Source: Bimuria novae-zelandiae CBS 107.79 (lineage: Eukaryota; Ascomycota; Dothideomycetes; Pleosporales; Didymosphaeriaceae). From it: a stretch of DNA of 64,000 nt. Below the pieces are notes generated by a model. That model had not been told where the DNA came from. It did no database searches and saw nothing but the letters and a program-made list of their open reading frames with translations. Location of the stretch: assembly GCA_010015655.1 (NCBI GenBank), contig ML976720.1, positions 362,111 to 426,110 of the forward strand. Direction: 5' to 3'. Both the position numbers and the translations under genes were made by a program. Positions 48,212 through 59,679 of the stretch are shown here, piece after piece. Numbering within the stretch: the stretch's first letter is position 1; the number at the start of each line of letters is the position of its first letter.

Positions 48212-50160
48212 CTTTTCCATTATTTAGGGTAAAGAAAAATCTCTATGTTTTATCTTACTTATATTGCTTCGTAATTATTTTATTATCTACTTACAATCCT
48301 TTTACAATTATAAACCTTTTACTAGTTCTATTCTCACGTGTCCAATTTTATGTCCTTACTATAAGTAGTTATTATAGTAGTATATTCGCGCTAGTGCGTT
48401 TACTTATTATTATATATATAAAATTACTTCTTACCTAGCTTCTAAACCTTACTCTTTTATATTTTCTTATTTCTTAGCTTAACTTCGTGCGCTATAACGT
48501 CTTACTTTTAGCGTAGTCTTTTTAAACTTTATAATTTAATTCCTTTCCCTATTTTAATAAGACAGCTAGGCTTTCGCGTAATAGCTACGTAATAAAGACT
48601 TTTAAGTGCTAAAGAAGTGCTAATAATTTTAATAATAAAATAAAGGAAGATCTATCCCGTTATAGTTACTTAGTTACTAACTTAAAAAGACTAATCTCTT
48701 TAAAGATAAAGCTACTATTTTAACGCTAGCGTAATCCTCTTTAGCTAGCTTATTAAGAAGTTTAGTTCTTTTAAAGCTTATAAAATAAGTTTTAAACTTT
48801 TTATTACGCTTTCTTTACTTCTTCCTACTTTTTAACTTACCTCCTTACTCTTCTAACCTCCTTTTTAGTTCTTTATTAGCCTAGGTGTACGCACTAGCTA
48901 ACTTAATAAACTTAGCTTTTAAGATCTAATCTTACTACGCGCGATAATTAAGCGCTAGTATATTAACTATATTACTTATATATAAGTCTATTAGTAGATG
49001 CTAGTAGGTAAGACAGTGTTCTGCAAGGAGTGCTATACGTATAAGCTTACTAACTATACTAGATAAGTATGCTTTAGTCTAACTTATTTTAGATAACTTT
49101 AGGGTGTGCTTTGCTAACTTCTTCCCCTACCTAGAATTAGCTTACCATTAACAAAGTTAGCTACGAAGAGTTTACTAAAATTATAGTTATTAGTATAGGC
49201 TACCTTATAAATAAGATTTTAAAAAGTAACTAAAAATAGAAGGCCTTTCTTGTTAACCTTAACGCGTTTTATTATATTTATAAGGTTATTATTATTAATT
49301 ACTATACTTCCTTTAAGAGCAAGACTACTACTACTTTAGGCCCTATTACTTTCTTTAAGGCTATTTAGCTCTTAGAGCGTATTACTATCGCGGTTAAAAA
49401 GACTTTTAACCTTCTTTAAATTTATACTATTAACTTTAAAGTATTTTATTAGAAGTAGAAGAACCCTTTTATAGGTTCCTTTTAAATAATAAAAGTATCT
49501 TTTAATACTAATATTATATAGCTTTCTAGCAAGTTCGTAGTGGTAAATAAGGGTATTATAATAAATAGTTTTTAGATAATAGATAATGTCCTCGCGGGAG
49601 CTAATATACCTACTTAAGCCTACTAAGGCTTACAATAGTAGCTTTAGGCTATTATAATTAAGAAGTGCTTAAGTAAAGAGGATAATAGCTTTCTTAACCC
49701 TAGTAGTATATTAGAGGATAGAGAAGTAGACCTAAACGTTATTAAAAAGGGTTTTACTATTTCTTTAGTACCTAAAGTTACCCCTTTTACCTAGTTTCTC
49801 TCTCTTTTTTACTTTAGTTTGCCTTTAAGGCTTACGTCTTTTAGAAGGATTATTTTTTATTATTATAAAAATTATTTAGTTTCCGTGTTATTTTTAGTAG
49901 TTTTAAAAGTTTTTTTAAGTTACTTTTTTAAAATTCCTTATTAACTTTCTGTCTTAATATTTAATTATATCCCTTAATAATATTATTACTACCCTTGTCT
50001 TACACTCCTTTATCTAGCTAGGTTTTTAAACTTTGTAAGATAGGCATCGTAGAGCCTCCTTTACGCCCTAATAGAAACTAATTTAGGGGATATTATAATA
50101 GAATTCTATTAAGAGTTTTTATTTTTATTTTAATATAGCTTAGTAAACTTCTTTTAATAA
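48212..50160 (-). pseudogene. Extra sense ORF downstream of the chromodomain (unknown protein), copy 2
   Basis: Minus-strand translation gives the same blocks as copy 1: SRYISSREDIIYYLKTIYYN, then ARKLYNISIKR, LLLIKYFKVNSINLKKV and SLFNRDSNTL, then the charged ANKELKRRLEE region. It is less damaged here than in copy 1 in several places. Start and end cannot be fixed because RIP closed all frames. No family is recognised. Confidence 0.6.
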
Positions 50161-53100
50161 TTTAATATAGTTGCTTAGTGAAGGTTCCTATAAGGTTTAT
50201 AAGTTCTTTAAGAGTAGTTTTTTTACTATACTAGGTATTCTACTTTCTTAGCTTTACGGGACTACTATTTTTTATATATATTAACTATATTTTGCTTCTC
50301 TTTCCCCTCTCTTATTATAATTGCTTTGGGCTAGGCGTTATTAGTGGTTTAGATGGGGAGAAAATTTAATAAAGCTAACTTTAGCCTATTTATGTAGAAC
50401 CTTAGGTGCATGTTTAGCGGGACATTTAGTTCTACTATATAGGAGTTTATTACCTTTTTTTATAGTAAACATTTTTTTACTTCTAGTTAAGCTTCTTGCT
50501 TAGACGTTAGTTTTAAAGGTAGTCCTAGTACTTTAGTTATACCTTATCTTGTTCTTTTAAGATTAAAGCATCTTTATATTAATAGTTTACTAGGCGCTCT
50601 TATTTTTCTTAGGCTATTATTACTTTTGCCTAGGCGAAGTTAAAAACCTCCTTAAATCTTTTTATTATTATCTTTATAGCCTTCTTTGCGTTAGTTTTAA
50701 GCTCTAAGGCTAATTTTTATACCCTAAATTTCGTAACTACTTAAACATTCTAGCTATAGAATAGGAAAAATAGGCTAACTCCTATTAATATAGCTTCTCG
50801 TCCTTTAATAGTTATCTAAGCTATAGGAAGCTACTTTATGTAATTATCTTATTACTAGTTATAGTATGCCTAGAAATAGGCTTTAAAGATAGAGTTTATT
50901 TATTCTATTTACTTATCTATCTCTAGGTGCTTTGCTATAGATAGTCCTTGGTTAATACTAGCTTATTTATAGAATATAGTCTAAAATTTGCTTCCGAATT
51001 GTCCCCCGCGGTCTAATATAATAGAGAAGGGAAAAAGGTAGTCTACTATTTAGTGTTTAAAGAACGCTATTATAATTATAGATATATTAAAATTTAAGAG
51101 ACTAATGAACTTAGGGTCCTTACCTGGTCTATATATAATTATTATAATATTCGTGTAGTTATCGTTGTTAGGTAGGGTAATAATAAAGTTTATTATAATA
51201 TCCTTCTATTCTTATTTAGGTAGTAATAACAGCTTTAGCAGGCCTTATTTCGCTTCTCTCTATAGTTTAGTTTTTTTTATAAATATTATAGTTCTTAATA
51301 TACTGCCTTACTTAGTTAGATATCCCTAGAAAGAACTAGTCTTAAGTAAAGATTTTATAGGTATTTTTTATCCAAAGTGTCTTAAAGCTGGAGAACTATA
51401 CGCGACTACTATTAGCTTTATTTATAAAAGTTCTAATTTTAGTACTTATTATCTTAACCTATAGCATAGGTACCCTTAGTTATTTATACTATATTCTAAG
51501 ATACTAATAAATAACTTCTACTTAGGTTTAAACTTCTTAAGCCTATTCTTAATATAGGCCTTTATTTTATTATACGCGCTGTCTTTATCACGTTCTACCT
51601 CTTCTTATATAGTATTAAAGTCTAGTTTGCGTCGCTTAGTAGGGCTATCGCCTCCTTAAAGGGTTAATATAGGTAGTTTAGGGCGTGTTAGGTAAACAAG
51701 TGCTAGATTCTTATTTACTTTAGTGTAGTTAGGTTCCTCTATAGTAATAGATATTTAGAAAAAAAAAAACTTTAAGCTATTTTTTTAATAGTCTTTTAAA
51801 GAAGTATAAAGTGTTTTAACTTTAATTTATTATCTTAACTATTCTTTAGTAGGTCTTAGTCTCTTTAAGAGAGGGCGTTCGTCCTAAAGTTTATTAACCA
51901 TAGTTTATATATAAATATTATATTAATATAGCTAAGTATGTTTACCTACTAAACGTGTTATTTGTCTAACCTTCGTTTAGTAACAAAATACGTAAGGTTC
52001 TCAAAATTAGTGTAGACCGTAAGGTACTTTACTACTTAATATATATAGTCCTATTTATTTACGTATTTAATAACTACGAGTATCTCTCTATTATAGATAG
52101 AATAGTTATATTCTCCAAGGCTATTCTTTGTTAAGGAGTAAGCTACTAGGCGCAGAATCTTATTATTATTTTACTAAGTGAAGTATCCCCTAGTTAACTA
52201 GCTAAAGGCGTCTACTTTTAGTACTAATTCTTATTTAGGTTTAAAATGGGCTAGCGAAGAGTCTATATAAAATACTATTTTTAAGAAGTTAAATACGTAC
52301 TGCTACTTTTATCCCTAAATAAATTCTACTCCTTTACTAGTAAGCTTTATAAGGGAGGTTACTATGCTAGAGAAGTCTTATATAACTTTTTAATAAAAGT
52401 TTATAAAGCCTACAAAGCTTTAGACTTCTGTTACTAAAGTTAGTAGCTTTTATTCTTAAATTACTTTAGCTATATCTAGGTTTATACTTACGCCCTAATT
52501 AACTTTTATAATAAATTTAATATACTTAGTTCTTTTAACGTAGAACTTAAATTTCTTAATATTTAAATATAATCCTATACCCCTTAATATTTAAATTATA
52601 GTACGTACTTTCTCTTTGTGATCCTTTTAGCTACTACTAGAGAAAATAAAAACGTTATTTATATATATTAAGTAATAGTTATAAAGGTGCTCCCTTAGTA
52701 CCTAATTAATATACTACTAGAACGTACTTAGCGCGATAGCTAGACTTAAAGAAACTACTAGCTACTTATAAAGACTAAATTAGGTTCTAAACGCTATCTT
52801 CTATTCCTCGCCTTTTACTATATAAAGCTTATAAAAGGCTTAAATTATATTAAATTTACTAAACTATTTAGCCTTCGTGAGGAGCTAAAGGATCTTACTA
52901 ATTAATAGTAAAAAGTACTAGTCCTTCTTTAAGATAGCATTTAGGGCTTAATAATTAATATAAAAGCCTAGTCCTTTACTAGAATTTTTAATAAATAATA
53001 CTAGAACGGTGGCGCTAGACTTAATTACCTAAATAAAGCCTTTATCTAAGTAGTTAGTAAGCTCTTTCTAAAGGACGAGCAACTCTTTACGAGACATATT

Positions 53101-55354
53101 AAATAAAGGGCTATAGGGGATCTTTAGGGTCACGTCATCTTTTTCCATAAGAGGGATAAAAAGATCTATTCTAGGTCTACGGGATAGGGGGAGCTTGTTA
53201 GCTTGTTCCCTATAGAAGATACGCTATAAGTCCTTAAAAGCTTTAAGTAGTAACTTTTATAAGTTTACCTTTAGGTTGCAGGTTAACGCCTTCTATATAT
53301 CCTTTACTAATATAAAAAAACACCTTAGCCCTGTCTCCTAGGCGTGAATTACGCTAATCTAGGACTATAAAGGCTATAGCTAATACCCTTTAAAGCTTTA
53401 TTAATAGCGTTTTACCTTATTAGTTAAGGATGCGGGTGTCTAAACTTTTAATTTAAATTAATTTCTTTACTAGGACTAGTTTAACCCTATTTTTCTTGAT
53501 TTAGATTAGGCTAAGGATTAGATCGTATAACCTATTATTAAGTAAAACGTATAGCTATATTAATTCTACATAACTATTAATATTTATTTCTAATTAGACT
53601 ACTTTACGTACAAAGAGTTGTATATCTCTAATACTAATAACTTCTTATAAATAAGGTAAGCTCTTGCGCTGTTGGTAGGCTTTTATTATAAGTTTTTTTT
53701 AATATAAATTTAAAAGTTAAATAACCTAAATTATTTATCGTTAATATAAACATAATTTTAATAATTAGTAAGTATGCTATTACTAGTATTAAGCCTAGCT
53801 ATAGCCTTTAAAAGTTATTAATAGTTATCTTTTACCCTTTTCCTACTTCTGCCTCTTAGCGGCGACTGTTACTAAAAGAATTTAGTTTTTTAAATTAGTA
53901 AAGGTTATATTAAACTCTTTATAAATAAATCTTTTAGAACTAAGTATAGCGGCGCGAACTTATACTAACTTTATTATAAGTAAAAGTTTATACTACTTTA
54001 CGCGGTGTCCTGTATCTTTATAATAAAAATAGAAACGATTCTTCTTACGGGTTTCTATTACCTCGCGTGATACCTACGTGGCTTGTTTTTAGGTGTTACT
54101 AGACCTATGTCCTATAGCTCCGTCCGTTGCTTAGTGTCTTGTATCTTAGCTTCGTCGACTAGACATCCTTTTAGGGTTAGCTTAAGTAGGTTCCTAATCT
54201 ATCTCGTCTAGCACCCTATTCTTAGTAGAAAACTTTAGTAGCTATAATATATTTTAAAAGAACATTTCTTTAATCTTATTAACTTTCTTTAAAACCTCTT
54301 ATATGTCTTAATTACTATCTATATTTACTATAACTATTTAGTCCCGTAACTCCTTATAAAGGCTTTAAAAGTATATATTTTTTTTATTATACTCCTTAGC
54401 TTCTATAGCGTAGTTATTAAAGTCAAGATTAAAGTTATAAAGCTTCTAGTTCCCTTATTATATTATAAGTAAGTAATTATACGCAATTTCTTTTGCTAGG
54501 TAGTTATAAAAGTTATAGTCTAGTAGCTCCTAAAAGTTATCGTTAGTATATTCTAAGTAATAGTCTAGGTACGTAATTTCTACTATCGCTACACGTCTTA
54601 TTAATTAATTAATAATATATTTAGGTATATTTCTAAGGTAGTCCTTATCCTCTAGGAGCTTATATTATATTACTATCTTAAAGTAGTAATAATCTTATTA
54701 TTTACTATTAAAGTAGGCTAAGATAAGGATTTTAGGACGACGACTTCTTCTTTATTTTAAGATAAGCTTTACTATTAATCTCTCTAGTAGCTCTATTTAT
54801 TAGTCCACTTTTAATACCTAATTTATACCTTTTATCTTTTAGGAGTATTATTATATTATTAAGGGTTTTTAGCGCTTTTTTTCTATTTGTTTATTTAGTC
54901 TTCTTACTCTTTATAGTTAAGGTTAAAGAGTTTTTTAGAGGTTAATAAGTGCTTTAATCTTACTTAAGAATTACTATATTTTATTTTTGTCAACTCCTAA
55001 TGCCTAAAGTTTAATTATAAATAAATAGGCTATGCTTTTATTTCCTTAACTATTACCTTTTTATAAGCTAATAGCTCGCTACGTATAATTATTGGCGCTA
55101 AGATACGGACCCCTTATTCTCCTTTTTATAACTTCTTTATTTAGTAAAGTCAGTCTTGCTAGCGTTAAGTATCTATTAAGACTTTTTCTTAATTACTTAC
55201 TAAGAAGGGTTTTATCTCTTCGCAGGTCTAGATATTACCTTTATAGTATTTATCTATATAAGTCCTTTAACTTCGTGTGCTGCTTCCTAGCTTTAGTTTA
55301 TAATTATATTTAAAATCTACTTATCCTATAATAGGTAAAAGTAATTAAATTTAA

Positions 55355-55515
55355 TGTAAGGGACTAGGTGCTTAAGGCGCTAAAGGTGCTAAAAGAGTAC
55401 TTATAAATTTAATTAAAAGCCTAAAGTTAAGCTTTAGGCTTTGAACTTATATATCTAGGGTTCGCATAACCGAGGGTCAAGGATCGAAGGCAACAACTGG
55501 ACGTAGCCCATTACA
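55355..55515 (-). repeat. 5' LTR (element sense) of chromovirus copy 2, best preserved
   Basis: On the minus strand it starts TGTAATGGGCTACGTCC and ends AGTCCCTTACA, with canonical TG/CA ends. It is the least RIP-mutated of the four LTRs. Confidence 0.9.
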
Positions 55516-56916
55516 AATGCTTAGTTATAATAAATATGACATTAAGCTCCTAGGCTACGTATATAACTCACTTATAAGTAATTACCTAGATAATGATAAG
55601 ACGCTTAAGATACTTTAAAGAAAGTACTATTAGTTAAGAATATTTAAGCTGGTAAAGTAATACGTAGCCTACTACTACATATAATAAATAGCGAAGTATT
55701 TTTATAATAAGTATTATAAATTACTAAAACCCTTCCCTATTATAGAGAGACGTTAATAATATATTTTCATAATTTTTATAGTAGACCTGCTAGAGCCCAA
55801 GGGATACATAAATATTATAGTAGTAGTTAACAGATTAAGTAAGTATAGATACCTAATACTTTATATAAAAAATTACTACACTAGAGACCACGTAGCTCCG
55901 TTTATAATACGTGTAGGCTAAGTATAGCTTGTCTACTACGATATTATTTAATAAAAGCACCTAATTTATATTAGTATTTTAGATAGAACTTTATAACTAA
56001 CTAAAAATTATAGCAATACTATCCTTAGCATACTATTTAAAAATAGACGAATGGACAGAGAATGCGAATACAGTAATATAATAAGTACTATAAGTATATA
56101 TAAACTATACCTAAGAAAATTAAGTATATTAATTATATATAACTTAGTTCAAAGCTAATGATATAATATTAGAGCTAACCAAAGCGTTACTCCTTTTAAT
56201 TTACTATAACTAAAATCCTCGCGTAGGATTTAAATCACCTAGTAAGGAAGTATAAAGAGACTATTGGTAGAAGATTAACGCAGCTACTACTAATTATATA
56301 GTAAAAAAAATAAAGAATATAATAAAATATATTTATAAAGAACTGACTTAGGCATATGCACTATACTAAGAGTATATAAATTATATATAATAGCTAGTAC
56401 CTACTTCCTAGATAGGCAATATATATAGCTAGACGTAAAAATTCTTAGGTCCTAGCATTAATTTAAGAAATTAAATTAGAAGAATATCAACCTATATAAA
56501 ATAAATATAATAGTGTCTTTACCAGCGTACAGACTAGTGCTACCTAAATTAATGAAAATATACTTTATATTTTATAAAAGCTGACTATAATTAGTGGATC
56601 TAAATAATACCTATCTACTAACAGATTAGATAGAACCACCTAAACTAGATATAATAAACGTAAAGCTAGGACTCTTTATTAAAGAATGGTTAATCTCCGC
56701 TTTAAATAATAAAGAAGGAAATACGAATACCTAGTTAAGTAAACTAAATATAATAATCTATTATAAAAAAAATAGCGATACAGTTCGCTAACTTTACTAG
56801 TATAAAGAAGTACTATTAGAACTCCCTAAAAGTAGTGTATCTAAATAAATAGATAAATAAACTAGATATCTATAGAGATTCTCGTAAGCTTAAACTATAA
56901 GAAGAAAGGAACCTAC

Positions 56917-57622
56917 TATTATAGTAACCTTTTAAGTGACCTAATAGCCTAGCTATACTATTAATAATAATAGGTTAATAGATAATGTACCGTGGTGGCA
57001 AGCCTGGATTCTGTTTTTTTTTTCGTCTTTGTTAGCAACGCCTGACATATACTGCGCTAGTCCTCAACGACTGTTGCGCGGGCATCTTGTACACGACACT
57101 ACTCCTGCATTCTTGTTACCTATCTTCACGAAGTCAAATAGAGGCTAATTGTCCACCTAGCCTTGTTCCTGCTATGGGCCTGCAGAGACACATGTTAGTA
57201 GAGTACTCAGCATATGGCTGAGTACTCTACATGGTGTGTGTGCTCTACCTACCTATCCATCATACTGCGTGCGCATCTGGTCAACAACGAGTTCAGTTCC
57301 TATTCTGCAAAGCAAATGCTGCATACACATGCACGTTTTAATAATTAAGAGTTAGAAGCTAGGCTTCTAGCTTTAAACTTATATTTTAAAAGCTAAAGGC
57401 CGAATAGTTTATACCCTAAACCTTACTTCTAATTAGTTAAAAATAACGTTAGCTATTTAAGTATTAGTACCTAGCTGAGTAAGATAAATAATTTATATTA
57501 TATAAAAGTAGAAGATCTTTCTTCCTTATTTAATATCTTGTACCTACACGTCGATACTGAACGCAGTATAGTAATCTAGCCTACCTAGGCCTAGGACCCC
57601 TCTACCTATTACTCTCGTGACA
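56917..57622 (+). repeat. 3' LTR of the family A element, with a 354-bp insertion
   Basis: It starts TATTATAGTAACC, where the solo LTR reads TGTCACGGTAACC, and ends CTCTCGTGACA, followed by the CGTAC target copy. Removing the insertion plus one ATAAT copy leaves exactly 347 bp, the length of the 5' LTR. Confidence 0.85.
56987..57340. mobile_element. 354-bp GC-normal insertion with a 14-bp palindrome
   Basis: It lies inside the 3' LTR of family A and is flanked by ATAAT on both sides (56982-56986, 57341-57345). It has no open frame and no terminal inverted repeats or TG/CA ends. It contains a perfect hairpin: GTAGAGTACTCAGC (57198-57211), loop ATATG, and its complement (57217-57230). Class unknown; a non-autonomous element or a filler insertion are both possible. 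Confidence 0.6.
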
Positions 57623-58439
57623 CGTACATAGCTATATATAATATAATTACTACACTAAAAGCTACGCGCGACGGAGGCTAGGTTAGAATTACTAGTTACG
57701 TAACTTTATTAAATGTATAATAAGTACAGAGTTTTATACAAAAGATTATATATTAATTACTAGCTAGTTTAAGCTTATAAAGCAATTCAGGGCTAAGTAT
57801 AGCATCTATAATAAGGATATCTATAACTTTATTAAGGCTAGCTTTATAGTAGGCAAGATTATACCTTAGCGTATTATAATAGGATTAGAGAAGAGATGCT
57901 AGCTAAAGGCTATTTAGCTAAGTATTTATAAACAGGTAATAGCAATTTAAAGAGTTAACGCTACTATCTTAGCTAATGAATTATTTATTCTTCTTACTGC
58001 CTATTAATATTTATTTACTTAGAATAAGGAGAATATCCCACTCGTCTAGGCTGTTGTTATTAACAATAGTAGTTAAAGCACTTTATTAAGTAAATAAAAA
58101 ATCTAAGTAGTTATCGCGTTTTAGCTACTAATTCTTAATAGGTATAAAAGCCACTCGTTATAAGGAGAATAATATTTAAATACTCTATATACTACCATAC
58201 TTATCGCACCTACTATAGCTACTTAATATAGTCTATTTCTTAGTACTAAAGCGTGCGTATAGCTATAAGATTAAAGATCTAGTTTATAACTATATTAACT
58301 AGATTACTAAGCTTAAAATTCTACTACCCTTTAAGGTAGCTTTTACCCTATTATTTATAGTAGCTAATGTTTACTTAACCTTCAAGGCGCAGGCTTTATG
58401 CCTCTCCAACGAAATTTTATTTTATTAAAGCTAGATATA

Positions 58440-58732
58440 TGTTACGAACCAGAAGCAAGATGACGAGGGATAGGCGCTTATAAGGACAGGCGGCTAAAGA
58501 ATAGGTTAATAAGTGCGCTAAGGAGCTAACCTCGGAGTCACGTAACTACTTAGTTAATTAGTAGTACTAAGTAACTAAGCAAGCTAGATATATATATACG
58601 TAAGATAGTTTCCTATCTACGCTCCTTATAGTTAACTTATATATCTTCTATGCAAGTACGTTCTCTTATATAGACTAATAGTTATCTTATTTATTATAAG
58701 ATTAGATTATCTAGCACGCGCTAAGTGTTATA
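58440..58732 (+). repeat. 5' LTR of the family C element (about 293 bp)
   Basis: TGTTACGAACCAGAAGC at the start. The end is placed at GTGTTATA because gag-like sequence follows and TA would be a mutated CA. The 3' partner is not in the window, so the end is provisional. Confidence 0.55.
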
Positions 58733-59410
58733 TTAACTTATATTATTAAATAATTTATAAAGTACTATAATACCTTATTACTTAAACTTAGATTAGAATA
58801 AGGTTTAAGCGTCTTATAATACTTTAACTACCTAATAGTATAATAGTAAAATCTAGTTTAATAACTATAGCCCTAGTGCATAAGGAAAAGATAGTAAAAG
58901 AGCTAGTTACTAAATAAGTAGCTTAAATAGCCTAGCTTTAGGAAATTATTAATAAGATAAGTAAAAAGATAGGCAGGTAGGAGGACGTAAGGCATTAATT
59001 AAAAGTTTTAAAACCTAAACTTTATACTAGTAAAGGCTACTGAGGAATATTCCTAACTTAGATAAAACTATTTATCCGCTATAACCTAGGAAAGTTTAAG
59101 ACAGAATAGGATAAGATTTTAGTTACTTATATAAATATATAAGATAAAGTAGCTATATAGACTAGACTAATAATCAATAACTTTCTTAAGTATAGCAAAC
59201 TTAAGAATTATAATTTAGACGCTACTAAGGACGTCTTTAAAAACTAGAAGTCTTTTTATAAAGCTATAAAAGAAATATTTAGTATAATTAATAAAATATA
59301 TTAGGCTAAAATACGCCTTTAGCGCCTACTTTAACAAAATTAGTAGTTCTTTACACTCTAAAGTTTAAGCAGATTATAGCGGAACTAAATAAATAAGAAA
59401 AAGCCCTACT

Positions 59411-59679
59411 TGTGAGGACGGGCACAGGCTCCTGCATCAAGAGAGTAGATGAGGTAGGTTGGCTCTATTTCAGCTACACTAAGATGAGGAGACTGTAGGT
59501 ACACAGGCCTGCGGCGCTTTTATGCGCTGCCGCTCGGCACGGAACATCTATCTATCCGAGATAGCTACACTGGGTGCGTGGGCAGCTGCGCCCAGGCGTG
59601 AGGCAGCTGCACCCAGGCGTGAGGCAGTCGCGCCTCTCACGCGAGGTCATGTATCCTGCCGGCATGCCAGGCCGTCACA
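59411..59679 (-). repeat. Solo LTR of family D, reverse orientation (269 bp), not RIP-mutated
   Basis: On the plus strand it starts TGTGAGGACGGGCACAGG and ends GGCCGTCACA, the reverse complement pattern of 47062-47306. It has a perfect target duplication CTACT (59406-59410, 59680-59684). It carries an internal duplication of GGCAGCTGC.CCCAGGCGTGA that explains its extra length. Confidence 0.85.

Larger units (their letters stand above)
48045..55515 (-). mobile_element. Ty3/gypsy chromovirus copy 2 (7,471 bp), nested in family A
   Basis: It runs on the minus strand between 161-bp LTRs (48045-48205 and 55355-55515). Target copies are AATAC on the left and AATGC on the right, one G-to-A apart. 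Order from the right: gag remnant, RT (about 52400-53250), RNase H, integrase (about 50700-51400), chromodomain (about 50170-50330) and the extra ORF to 48212. The RT catalytic pair reads Asn-Asn (complement of 52654-52659). Its net length agrees with copy 1 within 10 bp, supporting both boundary calls. It splits the family A integrase linker exactly between IIIP and the following NA codons. Confidence 0.9.
43744..57622 (+). mobile_element. Ty3/gypsy family A element with three insertions (5,794 bp net)
   Basis: The 347-bp LTRs lie at 43744-44090 and 56917-57622 (the latter holds a 354-bp insertion). A perfect target duplication CGTAC flanks the element (43739-43743 and 57623-57627). Internal plus-strand remnants are in gypsy order. 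The gag region follows 44091. RT is at about 46350-46950 (LTDALSTLQYFINNTL, then KKQAYS). The end of pol's RNase H/integrase linker reads DNCVYYYNYIIIP and stops at 48044. It resumes after the nested chromovirus at 55516-55520 (AATGC, the target copy), and the integrase core with DLLEPKGYINIIVVVNRLSK is at about 55785-55850. Everything is RIP-mutated. Insertions are a solo LTR (47062-47306), chromovirus copy 2 (48045-55515) and the 354-bp piece. Confidence 0.88.
43530..58439 (+). mobile_element. Pogo-like host element split by two gypsy elements (pieces 43530-43743 and 57628-58439)
   Basis: A plus-strand relative of the 21484-23332 transposon. The left piece ends ACATGGATTTACGCCTACGTAC and the right piece resumes at ATAGCTATATATAATA. 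Together they match the transposase stretch that reads GFAPTYAAIRN in the 21484 element. The right piece continues through YSIYNKDIYNFIKASFIVG near 57800 to PLQRNFILLKLDI near 58400, where a second LTR element interrupts it. The ends of the host element are not identified; its continuation lies beyond the window if it survives. Confidence 0.72.
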
